28,882 nt of DNA from a virus: IMG/VR virus record IMGVR_UViG_3300025168_000457, positions 1 through 28,882 of that record; one strand, written 5' to 3'. The notes beneath the pieces are model-generated. The model had not been told where the DNA came from and did no database searches. It worked only from the letters and a program-made list of their open reading frames with translations. Positions 1-6,809 of this stretch are shown in pieces. Made by a program: the position numbers and the translations under genes. Within the stretch, counting starts at the first letter, position 1; each line of letters opens with the position of its first letter.

Positions 1-317
1 AGCCTAAGAATTGGGATAAGCTATCTAAAGCAGATAGACAAAATTGGGGAGAATCAATAGTAAAAGATTATAGGTATCTATCAAGCCCTAATGAAATGCA
101 CGCAAGGATAAATGAAATTAGATATGGATATTATTATAATCCTGGTGAAAAAATAACAACAAAAGAAGCAGCTATGATATTAGAGGATATTAAATTTGGA
201 AAAACCGAAATAGATCCTGACTGGGCAAAACTATTTAAAACTCCTGATGCTTTGAAAAAGATGATGAATACTGCTCCAGCAGTTGGCGCTGTTGCCGCAA
301 CAACATTAAAGGAATGA
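1..317 (+). CDS. C-terminal part of a large virion-associated protein (5' end outside window)
   Basis: The frame is open from the left edge (first full codon at base 3) to TGA at 315-317, giving 104 residues. An internal ATG at 96 is not preceded by a stop, so this is a 3' fragment, not a 73-aa gene. It contains a YLSSPNEMHARINEIR segment and ends with a hydrophobic APAVGAVAATTL stretch. From memory, a 'xSxPxEvxARIxxxR' segment near the end followed by a small hydrophobic tail is seen at the C-termini of giant internal virion proteins of Bacteroidota phages; I could not verify this. The next gene overlaps it by 4 nt (ATGA), so both are translated from one message. If the window ends are joined, this fragment continues in frame from the open gene at 25816-28882. 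Its biochemical role is unknown. Confidence 0.75.
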   Translation, partial: PKNWDKLSKADRQNWGESIVKDYRYLSSPNEMHARINEIRYGYYYNPGEKITTKEAAMILEDIKFGKTEIDPDWAKLFKTPDALKKMMNTAPAVGAVAATTLKE

Positions 318-586
318 GAAAACTAGACGCAGACTTAGGAAAAATATATCATAAAGATGATTTTTATTATCTTGAAAAGATATATGAAGATTTATCAGAA
401 CTTATTGATGAAGAACAAGAAATAAAAAGAAGAGCAAAAAGACACGGATTTAAAATTATCAAAAGTAATTGGGAGGTAGAGAGTAATCCTTATTATTATA
501 TTCAAACTATAATAAATGATTTTAATGATAGATATGTAGATGAATTAAGATACGTGTTTAAATTAAAACTTAAATATAAAAAGTAA
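314..586 (+). CDS. Hypothetical protein, 90 aa, charged helical
   Basis: The ATG at 314 overlaps the upstream stop by 4 nt, and its own TAA shares a base with the next ATG at 586, so it sits in a translationally coupled array. The product is rich in Lys, Glu, Asp and Tyr and should be mostly alpha-helical, with an acidic segment around residues 24-36 (DLSELIDEEQEIKRR) followed by a basic patch (KRRAKRHGFK). There is no signal peptide, membrane segment or recognisable catalytic motif. I do not recognise the family. Its position between a virion-protein C-terminus and the genes leading into terminase makes a packaging or head-assembly accessory role possible, but that is inference only. Confidence 0.75.
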   Translation: MRKLDADLGKIYHKDDFYYLEKIYEDLSELIDEEQEIKRRAKRHGFKIIKSNWEVESNPYYYIQTIINDFNDRYVDELRYVFKLKLKYKK

Positions 587-1116
587 TGTACTTACTTAAA
601 CTAAATAGAAAGGGAGACATATTTAAAGATGATGACGGAGTTACTGGAATACCAGAATTTCTTACACTCATTAAGAAAGAAAAATTCGGGCCTACGGCCC
701 TCAAATGGGTTGCCCTAGTCTATGACTATGAAAGCCCATATAGACATTATAGCGAAGGTGAAAGAGTTAAGGCTGTATCTAAAGATTTATACGATACTTA
801 TAATTGGAAAGGATCTAAAGATGCTACTTTAAGAGCTGCTTGTGATAAATATTCTGAATTACAATTTGATCCATTAGACGAACAGCTTATAGCATTTAAC
901 AATAAGATTAATCAATTCACTGCTCTTATTGACGGAATGCATCTTGACGAAGAGAATGCAGAGTTATTGCAAAAACTAATGATAGGAGTAGAAAAGATAT
1001 TAAAGACAAGACAATCATTATTAGATGCTATAGATAGAAGAGGGGAAAGACAAAAGATTGCTGGTGATAAGGGATTATCATTTTTAGAAAGAAGAAAAGA
1101 AATTAAAGAAATGTAA
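586..1116 (+). CDS. Conserved-looking phage protein of unknown function, 176 aa
   Basis: The start overlaps the previous stop by one base (TAATG). The N-terminal third (residues 1-75) has a structured look: a short beta-like opening (MYLLKLNRKGDIF), then GVTGIPEFL, then a WVALVYDYESPYRHY segment and a VKAVSKDLYDTYNWKGSK segment. The C-terminal half is a run of charged helices ending in RQSLLDAIDRRGERQKIAGDKG. I recall similar proteins just upstream of terminase genes in marine Bacteroidota phages, without an assigned function. A small-terminase or packaging-cofactor role would fit the location, but no helix-turn-helix or oligomerisation motif is clear enough to claim it. A GC-rich inverted repeat lies inside the gene at 688-700. 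Confidence 0.8.
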   Translation: MYLLKLNRKGDIFKDDDGVTGIPEFLTLIKKEKFGPTALKWVALVYDYESPYRHYSEGERVKAVSKDLYDTYNWKGSKDATLRAACDKYSELQFDPLDEQLIAFNNKINQFTALIDGMHLDEENAELLQKLMIGVEKILKTRQSLLDAIDRRGERQKIAGDKGLSFLERRKEIKEM

Positions 1117-1118
1117 TT

Positions 1119-1298
1119 ATGAAAAAAGGTTTATATGCAAACATTCACGCTAAAAGAAAACGTGGAGAAACAATGAAAAGTAAAGGAGATGCTGGAGCTC
1201 CATCTGATCAAGATTTTAAAGATGCTGCTAAAACAGCAAAAGCAAGTAAAGGTATGAAATATTATAAAGGAGGTAGATTGAGACCACAAAAAGATTAA
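1119..1298 (+). CDS. Small basic phage protein with GLYANIHAKRKR core, 59 aa
   Basis: This gene is below the size limit of most ORF callers. ATG at 1119 is 2 nt after the previous stop and TAA at 1296-1298 overlaps the next ATG by one base. The product starts MKKGLYANIHAKRKRGE and contains DAGAPSDQDFKDAAKTAKA; it is Lys/Arg/Ala-rich with no membrane segment. Short proteins with a K-K-G-L-[YW]-A-N-I-H-A-[KR]-[KR] start followed by a 'KGAP...F..AAKTAK' part are, to my knowledge, common in tailed phages of many hosts, usually near structural or packaging genes and without assigned function. The perfect packing between two coupled genes and the recognisable core make it a real gene. A nucleic-acid-binding or capsid-associated role is possible from its charge, but unproven. 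Confidence 0.85.
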   Translation: MKKGLYANIHAKRKRGETMKSKGDAGAPSDQDFKDAAKTAKASKGMKYYKGGRLRPQKD

Positions 1299-1519
1299 TG
1301 GCAAAAAAGAAAAATAAATACGATTTACAATATCTTTATAACTCTTATAAAAAATACTACAATATAGCTGATTTAGATAAAGCTAATAAGTATAATGATA
1401 TGGCTATAGAGATACATGGAGTAGACTTGAGAGATAGGTATCATGCAAAGTTAGCAAAAAAAGAAGAAAAGTCAGGTATGTTTGGCTTAGGGAAAACCAA
1501 GAAATTAAGATATGGGTAA
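1298..1519 (+). CDS. Hypothetical protein, 73 aa, Lys/Tyr-rich
   Basis: ATG at 1298 shares one base with the stop of the 59-aa gene, and the 3' end overlaps the terminase start by 8 nt. The product begins with a Lys cluster (MAKKKNKYDL), has a Tyr-rich helix (YLYNSYKKYYNIADLDKANKY) and ends in a Gly/Lys tail (GMFGLGKTKKLRYG). The alternation in the Tyr-rich part looks like a single TPR-like helical pair, which I would treat only as a resemblance. It is the gene immediately before terL, the usual place for a small terminase subunit, but at 73 aa and without a visible DNA-binding helix-turn-helix I do not call it TerS. Confidence 0.7.
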   Translation: MAKKKNKYDLQYLYNSYKKYYNIADLDKANKYNDMAIEIHGVDLRDRYHAKLAKKEEKSGMFGLGKTKKLRYG

Positions 1520-3329
1520 GATTAAATTTGATCCTCAAAGATATCGTCCCATACCTAACGCTGGTCATCCAGATTTAAATCCTGACTCTGTAGCCTATCA
1601 AGAATATTGGACTCAAGAAACTGATAGATGTCTTAATGGTTTTAAGCCTAAAGGCATGAAGCATATATCTGGCAAGTATTATTTTTATCTAAATTATTAT
1701 ATGATATTAGGTAATGATGGCACAACAGGTAATCGTAAAACCTTAATACACCCTTGGTATAGAAATATGGATCATGAGTATTTTGATACTATAGAATTAT
1801 GTAAAGAAGAAGGTAAAGGTATGATTGTTATTAAAGCAAGGGATAAGGGATTCTCATACATGAACTCTGGTGCTGTAGCGCATGAATATACATTCTTTCC
1901 TTTTAATGATGTAGGTGTAGCGGCAGGATTACAAGTTACAGCTGATGCATTCTTTGATAAAACTAGAAAAGGTCTTAATGGTATACATCCTAACTTTAAA
2001 CACTCAGTATTAAAAGACACTGATGGCATAATGAGATCTGGATATAAACAAAAGAATAAAGATGGTAAGTGGGAGACAGGCGGTTATCAATCTAATATCA
2101 TATGTAGAACGATGGATAATCCAGAAGTCTTCAAAGGAGAAAGAGTTTCACTTATGATATTTGAAGAAGCTGGAGAGTTTAAAAAACTTAAGAATGCATA
2201 TATGTCATCTAAAGCTTGCTTTATGGATGGTGATATACAATTTGGCGTACCTATTGTTGGAGGAACTGGTGGTGATATATCTAAAGCATCTAAAGATTTT
2301 ATGGATATGTATTATAGTCATGATGCTTATAATCTAATACCTATGTTTATTCCAGCATCTAAAGCATATTATGGATTCTTTGATATAAATACAGGAAAAG
2401 AAGACGAAAAAGGAGCAAGAGAAAAGCTTATAACAGACAGAGAAGATATACAAAAATCTGGAGATAACGAAGCATATAACTTACATATACAAAATTATCC
2501 TTTAACTATAGAGGAAGCATTCTTAAACACTCACTCTTCAAGATTTGATATTGCTTTATTAAACGCACAAAGATCTAGAATATTGTCAAGTAAAGATAAT
2601 AGAAGTCAAATACAAAGAGGGTACTTAGATTGGCAGTTAGGTGAAAAAGATCCTGTAGTGACATGGAGGCCAAATCCTAATGGGCCGTTTAAAATATTAG
2701 CTCACCCAGAGCCAGAATATAAGCATTTAGATATAGGGGGTATAGATAGTTACGACCAAGATCAAGCTGGAGCTTCAGATTCTTTGGGTAGTGCGATAAT
2801 TTATCGTAGATTTGCAAATACTGATATGTCAAGTGATTACGTGGTTGCTGAGTATACAGATCGTCCTGATAAAAAAGAAGATTTTTGGGATGGTTGTTTG
2901 AAACTTGCAGTATATTACAACTCAAAAATGTTAGTAGAATACACAAAGATAGGTATTTTAGATTATTTTAAACGAATGAATGCTTTAAAATATTTAAAAG
3001 AAAAACCAGAGTCTGCACACAACCCTGGAACAAAGACTAGAAACAGATATGGTGTGCATATGAATAAGCAAGTAAAAGCATTATTGGAAGATTTGATAGA
3101 TGATTACTTAAGAGAGAGCGCGCAAGATATATGGTTTTTAGACTTGATAGATGAGCTTGCTAATTATGGATTACAAAATACTGACCGTGCTATGGCATTT
3201 GGTCTTTGTTTAATTCATAATATTGACAATTACAGAATGCAAGCTAGCATGAAAGAAGATGAAGTAAAAGATATAGGTTTCAAATATTATAAAATGGGAT
3301 ACGATGGTGTACCAACACAAATAAATTAA
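1512..3329 (+). CDS. terL: Terminase large subunit (packaging ATPase/nuclease)
   Basis: 605 aa, a full-length two-domain packaging motor. The ATPase domain shows a Walker-A-like ARDKGFS at residues 109-115 (the R-x-K-G-x-S form usual in phage terminases), a Walker B LMIFEEAG at 214-221 with the catalytic Glu, and a GGTGGD coupling motif at 250-255. The C-terminal RNase H-like nuclease has its acidic residues in GGIDSYDQD (first Asp near 412), LVEY (Glu near 476) and a final cluster LIDELANYGLQNTDRAMA (Asp near 557 followed by RAMA). All expected motifs are present, so it should be active: ATP-driven DNA translocation into the prohead through the portal and cutting of concatemers. It overlaps the upstream 73-aa gene by 8 nt and is followed 4 nt later by the portal gene. 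No separate small terminase is recognised nearby. Confidence 0.97.
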   Translation: MGKIKFDPQRYRPIPNAGHPDLNPDSVAYQEYWTQETDRCLNGFKPKGMKHISGKYYFYLNYYMILGNDGTTGNRKTLIHPWYRNMDHEYFDTIELCKEEGKGMIVIKARDKGFSYMNSGAVAHEYTFFPFNDVGVAAGLQVTADAFFDKTRKGLNGIHPNFKHSVLKDTDGIMRSGYKQKNKDGKWETGGYQSNIICRTMDNPEVFKGERVSLMIFEEAGEFKKLKNAYMSSKACFMDGDIQFGVPIVGGTGGDISKASKDFMDMYYSHDAYNLIPMFIPASKAYYGFFDINTGKEDEKGAREKLITDREDIQKSGDNEAYNLHIQNYPLTIEEAFLNTHSSRFDIALLNAQRSRILSSKDNRSQIQRGYLDWQLGEKDPVVTWRPNPNGPFKILAHPEPEYKHLDIGGIDSYDQDQAGASDSLGSAIIYRRFANTDMSSDYVVAEYTDRPDKKEDFWDGCLKLAVYYNSKMLVEYTKIGILDYFKRMNALKYLKEKPESAHNPGTKTRNRYGVHMNKQVKALLEDLIDDYLRESAQDIWFLDLIDELANYGLQNTDRAMAFGLCLIHNIDNYRMQASMKEDEVKDIGFKYYKMGYDGVPTQIN

Positions 3330-3333
3330 GATT

Positions 3334-5649
3334 ATGGAAAATAGATATAAATCAATGCCTTCAATGGTTGTTTCTGAAAAAGAAAAAACAAAAGATTGGT
3401 GTAGACAAGTTTTAAATGCTATAACAAGCTATATGGGATCCGAAGGTGGAGAATATTATGCTTCAAGAGCTAAAGATATTAGAAACTATCAAGTATATAA
3501 TGGTGTATTAAATCAAGGAGATTATAAATATATTACAGAACAATATGGTCTTACTTACCCAGCTAGATTAGTAAACTATCCTATCATAACCCCTAAAATT
3601 GATTTATTAATTGGTGAAGAATTAAGAAGGCCTATTGATATGAAAGTTACCACAGTTAATAAACATGCTGTCATTAGAAAACATGATCATAAAGTTGGTT
3701 TAATAATGAGAGATCTTTTAGGGGAGTTCCATGCTGAAATGAAAGAAGAAATGAATATTGATATATTAGGTGAGGGAGATACTATTCCTATTCCAGAAGA
3801 TATAGAAACTTATATGAAATATAACTATCGTGAGATGGTAGAAGAAACAGCTCAAGATGGATTAGAATATATAACAAATAGATATAACATTAAAGATGTT
3901 TTCAAAGAAGGGTTTAGAGATTTACTTATAACTGGTAAAGAATTTTATAAAGTTAATATACAAAATGGAGATCCCTATGCAAGAAGGGTGGATCCTAGAA
4001 ATATAGTATTTGACGATTCTTTTCATTCAGATTATTTAGATGAAGCTACTTGGGTGGGAGAAGAAAGATGGTTATCAATTAATGAGATTAATGATGAATA
4101 TAAAAATGATCTTTCCACTGATGATTTATTAGAGCTTGATAAAATGAGAAACCTATATTTAGGTGGAGACTTAAATAATTACAATAGTAGCTTTGAGTGG
4201 GTGGATGTTGCTCATGGTAGAGAAGCAAGGATTCGTGTAGTTAATGCTGAATGGAAATCTTTACGTGCTATTAAATTTAAATTATCTGATAATAAATATG
4301 ATCCATCAAGACCATTTAGAAAGATGGTAAAAGATACATACAAAAAAAGAAAAGGAGAAAATATTGAAACTAAATGGGTGGATGACGTTTGGGAGGCTAC
4401 TTTAATTGGTGGTAAAATTTTAGCTAATGCAAATAGAAGAGATAATCAAATTAGAAGTATAGATGATCCAGGTAAAACCCCATTATCTTATACTGGATGT
4501 ATAAAAGGCAATACTACTGGCGCGACAGCATCTCTTGTAGACTTACTTGATAATATCCAAATGCTTTATAATATTGTTGTTTATCAAATAGAACTTGCTA
4601 TGGCTCGTTCAGGTGGTAAAGCTGTAGTATATGATACATCACAATTACCTACTAATTTAGGTATGGATATACAACAAGTACTATACCATTTAAAGACAGA
4701 TGGTATCATACCTATTAATTCAAAAGACGAAGGGAATCAAATGAGTAGTTTTAATCAGTTCCAACAAATTGATTTTACTTTATCTCAGTCTGTACAACAG
4801 CTTATTAATCTAAAAGTAATGTTAGAAGAAATGGCTGGAAATATTTCTGGAGTTACCAGGCAAAGAGAAGGAGCTGTAGGTCAATATGAATATGTAGGTA
4901 ATGTTCAAAGAAGTGTTGTACAATCTGCTACTATTACAGAGGGATGGTTTTATTCTCATGGAGAATGTAAGCAAAGGGTGTTGGAGAGATTGTGTAATTT
5001 AATGAAAGTTGCTTGGGCTGGTGGTAAAAAAGCTGGAATGATATTAGGAGATGGAGCTTATAAATTTTTAAATATCATGCCAGATATTGCTTTGCAAGAT
5101 TATGGTGTTTATGTAGGCGATAGCGGTAAAGATGATTCTATGAAACAAGTTGTACAGCAATTATCTCAAGCTGCATTACAATCAGGAGGTATTGATCTTT
5201 TAGGTGTTATTAAAGTTTTAAGAGCTGATACAATGACTGAAGCTGAAAAAGTTTTAGAACAGGCTATGAGTGAGATGCAGAAACAACAAGAAGAGACTAT
5301 GAAACAACAAATGCAAGCTCAACAAGCTGCTGCTGAACAAGAGCAAGCTAAGTTCCAAGCTGAGGCACAACTTAAACAAATGGATAATGAAGCTAAGTTA
5401 CAAGTTGCTCAAATTGCAGCTGAGTCAAGATTAGAGGTTGCTAAGATACAAGCTGATGTAGATAGAGATTTACATGACACTAAAGAGAGAAACGAAATGG
5501 ATAAGAAGGCGGCTGACTATTATGTTGAAAGAAAAAATAAAGAACATGATGAGTCAAGGGAAGATAAAAAAGAAGGAGTGGAAAGGTCTAGAGAGTCTGG
5601 ATCTACAACAAGCGCTGATAGTTTGAAAAAAGCTGCACAAAAAATATAA
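3334..5649 (+). CDS. Portal protein
   Basis: 771 aa, long for a portal but in the range of P22-type and crAss-like portals. It lies directly after terL. Portal-type features include RLVNYPIITPKIDLLIGEELRRP (about residues 78-100), a wing/crown region with VDPRNIVFDDSF (about 219-230), and a segment with LINLKVMLEEMAGNISGVTRQREG (about 490-513), where the 'N-x-[ST]-G-V-[TN]-x-x-x-x-G' pattern is common in large portals. From about residue 632 to 740 there is a Gln/Ala/Glu-rich coiled coil, then a hydrophilic tail. It would form the dodecameric channel at one capsid vertex, bind terminase during packaging and the ring proteins afterwards. The long C-terminal coiled coil probably forms a barrel inside the head, as in P22; this is inference. 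Confidence 0.94.
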   Translation: MENRYKSMPSMVVSEKEKTKDWCRQVLNAITSYMGSEGGEYYASRAKDIRNYQVYNGVLNQGDYKYITEQYGLTYPARLVNYPIITPKIDLLIGEELRRPIDMKVTTVNKHAVIRKHDHKVGLIMRDLLGEFHAEMKEEMNIDILGEGDTIPIPEDIETYMKYNYREMVEETAQDGLEYITNRYNIKDVFKEGFRDLLITGKEFYKVNIQNGDPYARRVDPRNIVFDDSFHSDYLDEATWVGEERWLSINEINDEYKNDLSTDDLLELDKMRNLYLGGDLNNYNSSFEWVDVAHGREARIRVVNAEWKSLRAIKFKLSDNKYDPSRPFRKMVKDTYKKRKGENIETKWVDDVWEATLIGGKILANANRRDNQIRSIDDPGKTPLSYTGCIKGNTTGATASLVDLLDNIQMLYNIVVYQIELAMARSGGKAVVYDTSQLPTNLGMDIQQVLYHLKTDGIIPINSKDEGNQMSSFNQFQQIDFTLSQSVQQLINLKVMLEEMAGNISGVTRQREGAVGQYEYVGNVQRSVVQSATITEGWFYSHGECKQRVLERLCNLMKVAWAGGKKAGMILGDGAYKFLNIMPDIALQDYGVYVGDSGKDDSMKQVVQQLSQAALQSGGIDLLGVIKVLRADTMTEAEKVLEQAMSEMQKQQEETMKQQMQAQQAAAEQEQAKFQAEAQLKQMDNEAKLQVAQIAAESRLEVAKIQADVDRDLHDTKERNEMDKKAADYYVERKNKEHDESREDKKEGVERSRESGSTTSADSLKKAAQKI

Positions 5650-5660
5650 TAAATATTTTG

Positions 5661-5668
5661 TATATTTG
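5661..5668 (+). promoter_or_regulatory. Possible Bacteroidota-type -7 element (TATATTTG)
   Basis: TATATTTG fits the Bacteroidota -7 consensus TAnnTTTG and lies in the 51-nt gap between portal and scaffold-like genes, 32 nt before the ATG at 5701. It overlaps a perfect 10-nt palindrome, ATTTGCAAAT (5664-5673). There is no convincing TTG at the expected 19-21 nt upstream (the nearest TTTG is at 5622-5625, about 35 nt away), so the call is weak; single TAnnTTTG matches are expected several times by chance in DNA this AT-rich. Confidence 0.35.
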
Positions 5669-5674
5669 CAAATC

Positions 5675-5690
5675 GGGAGTATTAACTAAA
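5675..5690 (+). promoter_or_regulatory. Shared 16-nt leader element, copy 1 (GGGAGTATTAACTAAA)
   Basis: This 16-mer occurs again, identical, at 9636-9651. In both places it ends exactly 10 nt before an ATG (here 5701, there 9662). It lies too far upstream for GGGAG to act as an ordinary Shine-Dalgarno site. It may be a 5'-UTR translation element or a phage-specific transcription signal. Confidence 0.55.
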
Positions 5691-5700
5691 TTAAAATAAA

Positions 5701-6717
5701 ATGGCAGAAGAATCAAAATTAGTGGAAGAAGTTGTGGAAAGTAATGACGCAACAACACTAGAAAGTGCTGAGGGTAAATTTAATCCTTTAGCATTTACAG
5801 AAGATGTTTATAGTGGAGAAGAAGTAAAAACAGAAACGAAAGAAGTAGAAGTAGAGAAAGAAGTAGAAGAGGTTGAGTCTACAGATGAAGAAGCTACAGA
5901 TGATAAATGGGCTTGGGATTCTAAAACAGAAGAAAAAGATGAGAAAAAAGAAGAAGAGTATAATTGGGAAGGAACTGTAGATGAAAAATCTGAAGAAGTT
6001 CCTACAGCTCAAGAATCTTTAAACTGGGCTAAGGTTGGTGAAGAACTTGGAATTGAAATAGAATCTAAAGATCAATTTGTACAAGCATTAAATTCTTTAC
6101 AACAACAAGCACAACAACCAAAAGCTCCAGCTAATGATCAAACAACAGAGCTTAGATCTTATTTGAATTTTTCAGATAGAGATTTAGTATCTGAAGAATT
6201 AAAGGCTGATGGTATTGAGGATTCAGAAATTGAAGAGTCTTTAGATAAACTAGAAGATTCTGGAATGATGAAGATGAAGGCTAAGAGTATTAGAAGGGTT
6301 ATTAATAATGCTATTGATCAACAAACAACTCAAGCTAATAATCAAGCTCAAGAAGCAGCGAAACAAAAGAAACAACAAGCAGAGAACGCAAAGCAAGAAT
6401 TAAAGACACAAATCAAAGACATGAATGAGTTCATGGGTGGGAAAGTAACAAAAAAACAGAAAGAAGAAGTCTATAGATATGCTACAGGCGATATGATGAA
6501 AGAAATATATGCGGATCATGCCAATGTTGCTGATGTTGCTATGTTTATGCTCTATCGTAAGCAGATTGAAAAGATTCTTCGTTCTCAAGGATTGGAAGAC
6601 GGCAAGGCCTCTGTCATGGACAGTATAGTCTCTCCAAACCTTAACACTGGAAAAAGCAAATCTAACTTCAAGGTGAAGTCAGGTGAGTTTGATCCGAAAG
6701 CGTTCATGAGCGAGTAG
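5701..6717 (+). CDS. Probable capsid scaffolding protein
   Basis: 338 aa, between portal and major capsid genes, the classic place for a scaffold. Residues 1-110 are extremely acidic and low-complexity (Glu/Lys/Val runs such as KEVEVEKEVEEVESTDEEATD). Residues 125-155 are Gln/Ala-rich, 200-240 form a Gln/Ala/Lys coiled coil, and the C-terminal part has a folded helical segment (TGDMMKEIYADHANVADVAMF) and ends in a basic-to-neutral tail KSNFKVKSGEFDPKAFMSE. Acidic, coiled-coil, highly helical proteins in this position act as internal scaffolds in T7- and P22-type phages. No protease motif is visible, so release without cleavage is more likely than HK97-type digestion. The DNA of the last 300 nt is clearly richer in GC than the first part of the gene. 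The function rests mainly on position and composition. Confidence 0.65.
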   Translation: MAEESKLVEEVVESNDATTLESAEGKFNPLAFTEDVYSGEEVKTETKEVEVEKEVEEVESTDEEATDDKWAWDSKTEEKDEKKEEEYNWEGTVDEKSEEVPTAQESLNWAKVGEELGIEIESKDQFVQALNSLQQQAQQPKAPANDQTTELRSYLNFSDRDLVSEELKADGIEDSEIEESLDKLEDSGMMKMKAKSIRRVINNAIDQQTTQANNQAQEAAKQKKQQAENAKQELKTQIKDMNEFMGGKVTKKQKEEVYRYATGDMMKEIYADHANVADVAMFMLYRKQIEKILRSQGLEDGKASVMDSIVSPNLNTGKSKSNFKVKSGEFDPKAFMSE

Positions 6718-6781
6718 GTCTATAGAAGTAAGACAATGTCTGCTTAAGGTTGAAAGTTAATTGAGCAAAATAATAATAATG

Positions 6782-6809
6782 TTTAATTAATTTAAAAAAA
6801 ATTTAAAAA
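6782..6809 (+). promoter_or_regulatory. A/T-only translation leader of the major capsid gene
   Basis: The 28 nt immediately before the capsid ATG contain no G or C and end in six A. There is no Shine-Dalgarno motif. Bacteroidota genes typically start without Shine-Dalgarno pairing and prefer A-rich, unstructured leaders, so this is the expected form of a very strong start site for the most abundant protein of the virion. Confidence 0.5.

Noticed and set aside
5788-6012. Minus-strand 74-codon ORF, Phe-rich
   Set aside because: It is the complement of the Glu/Lys-rich part of the scaffold-like gene; Phe/Ser runs are the direct result of reading GAA/AAA codons backwards.
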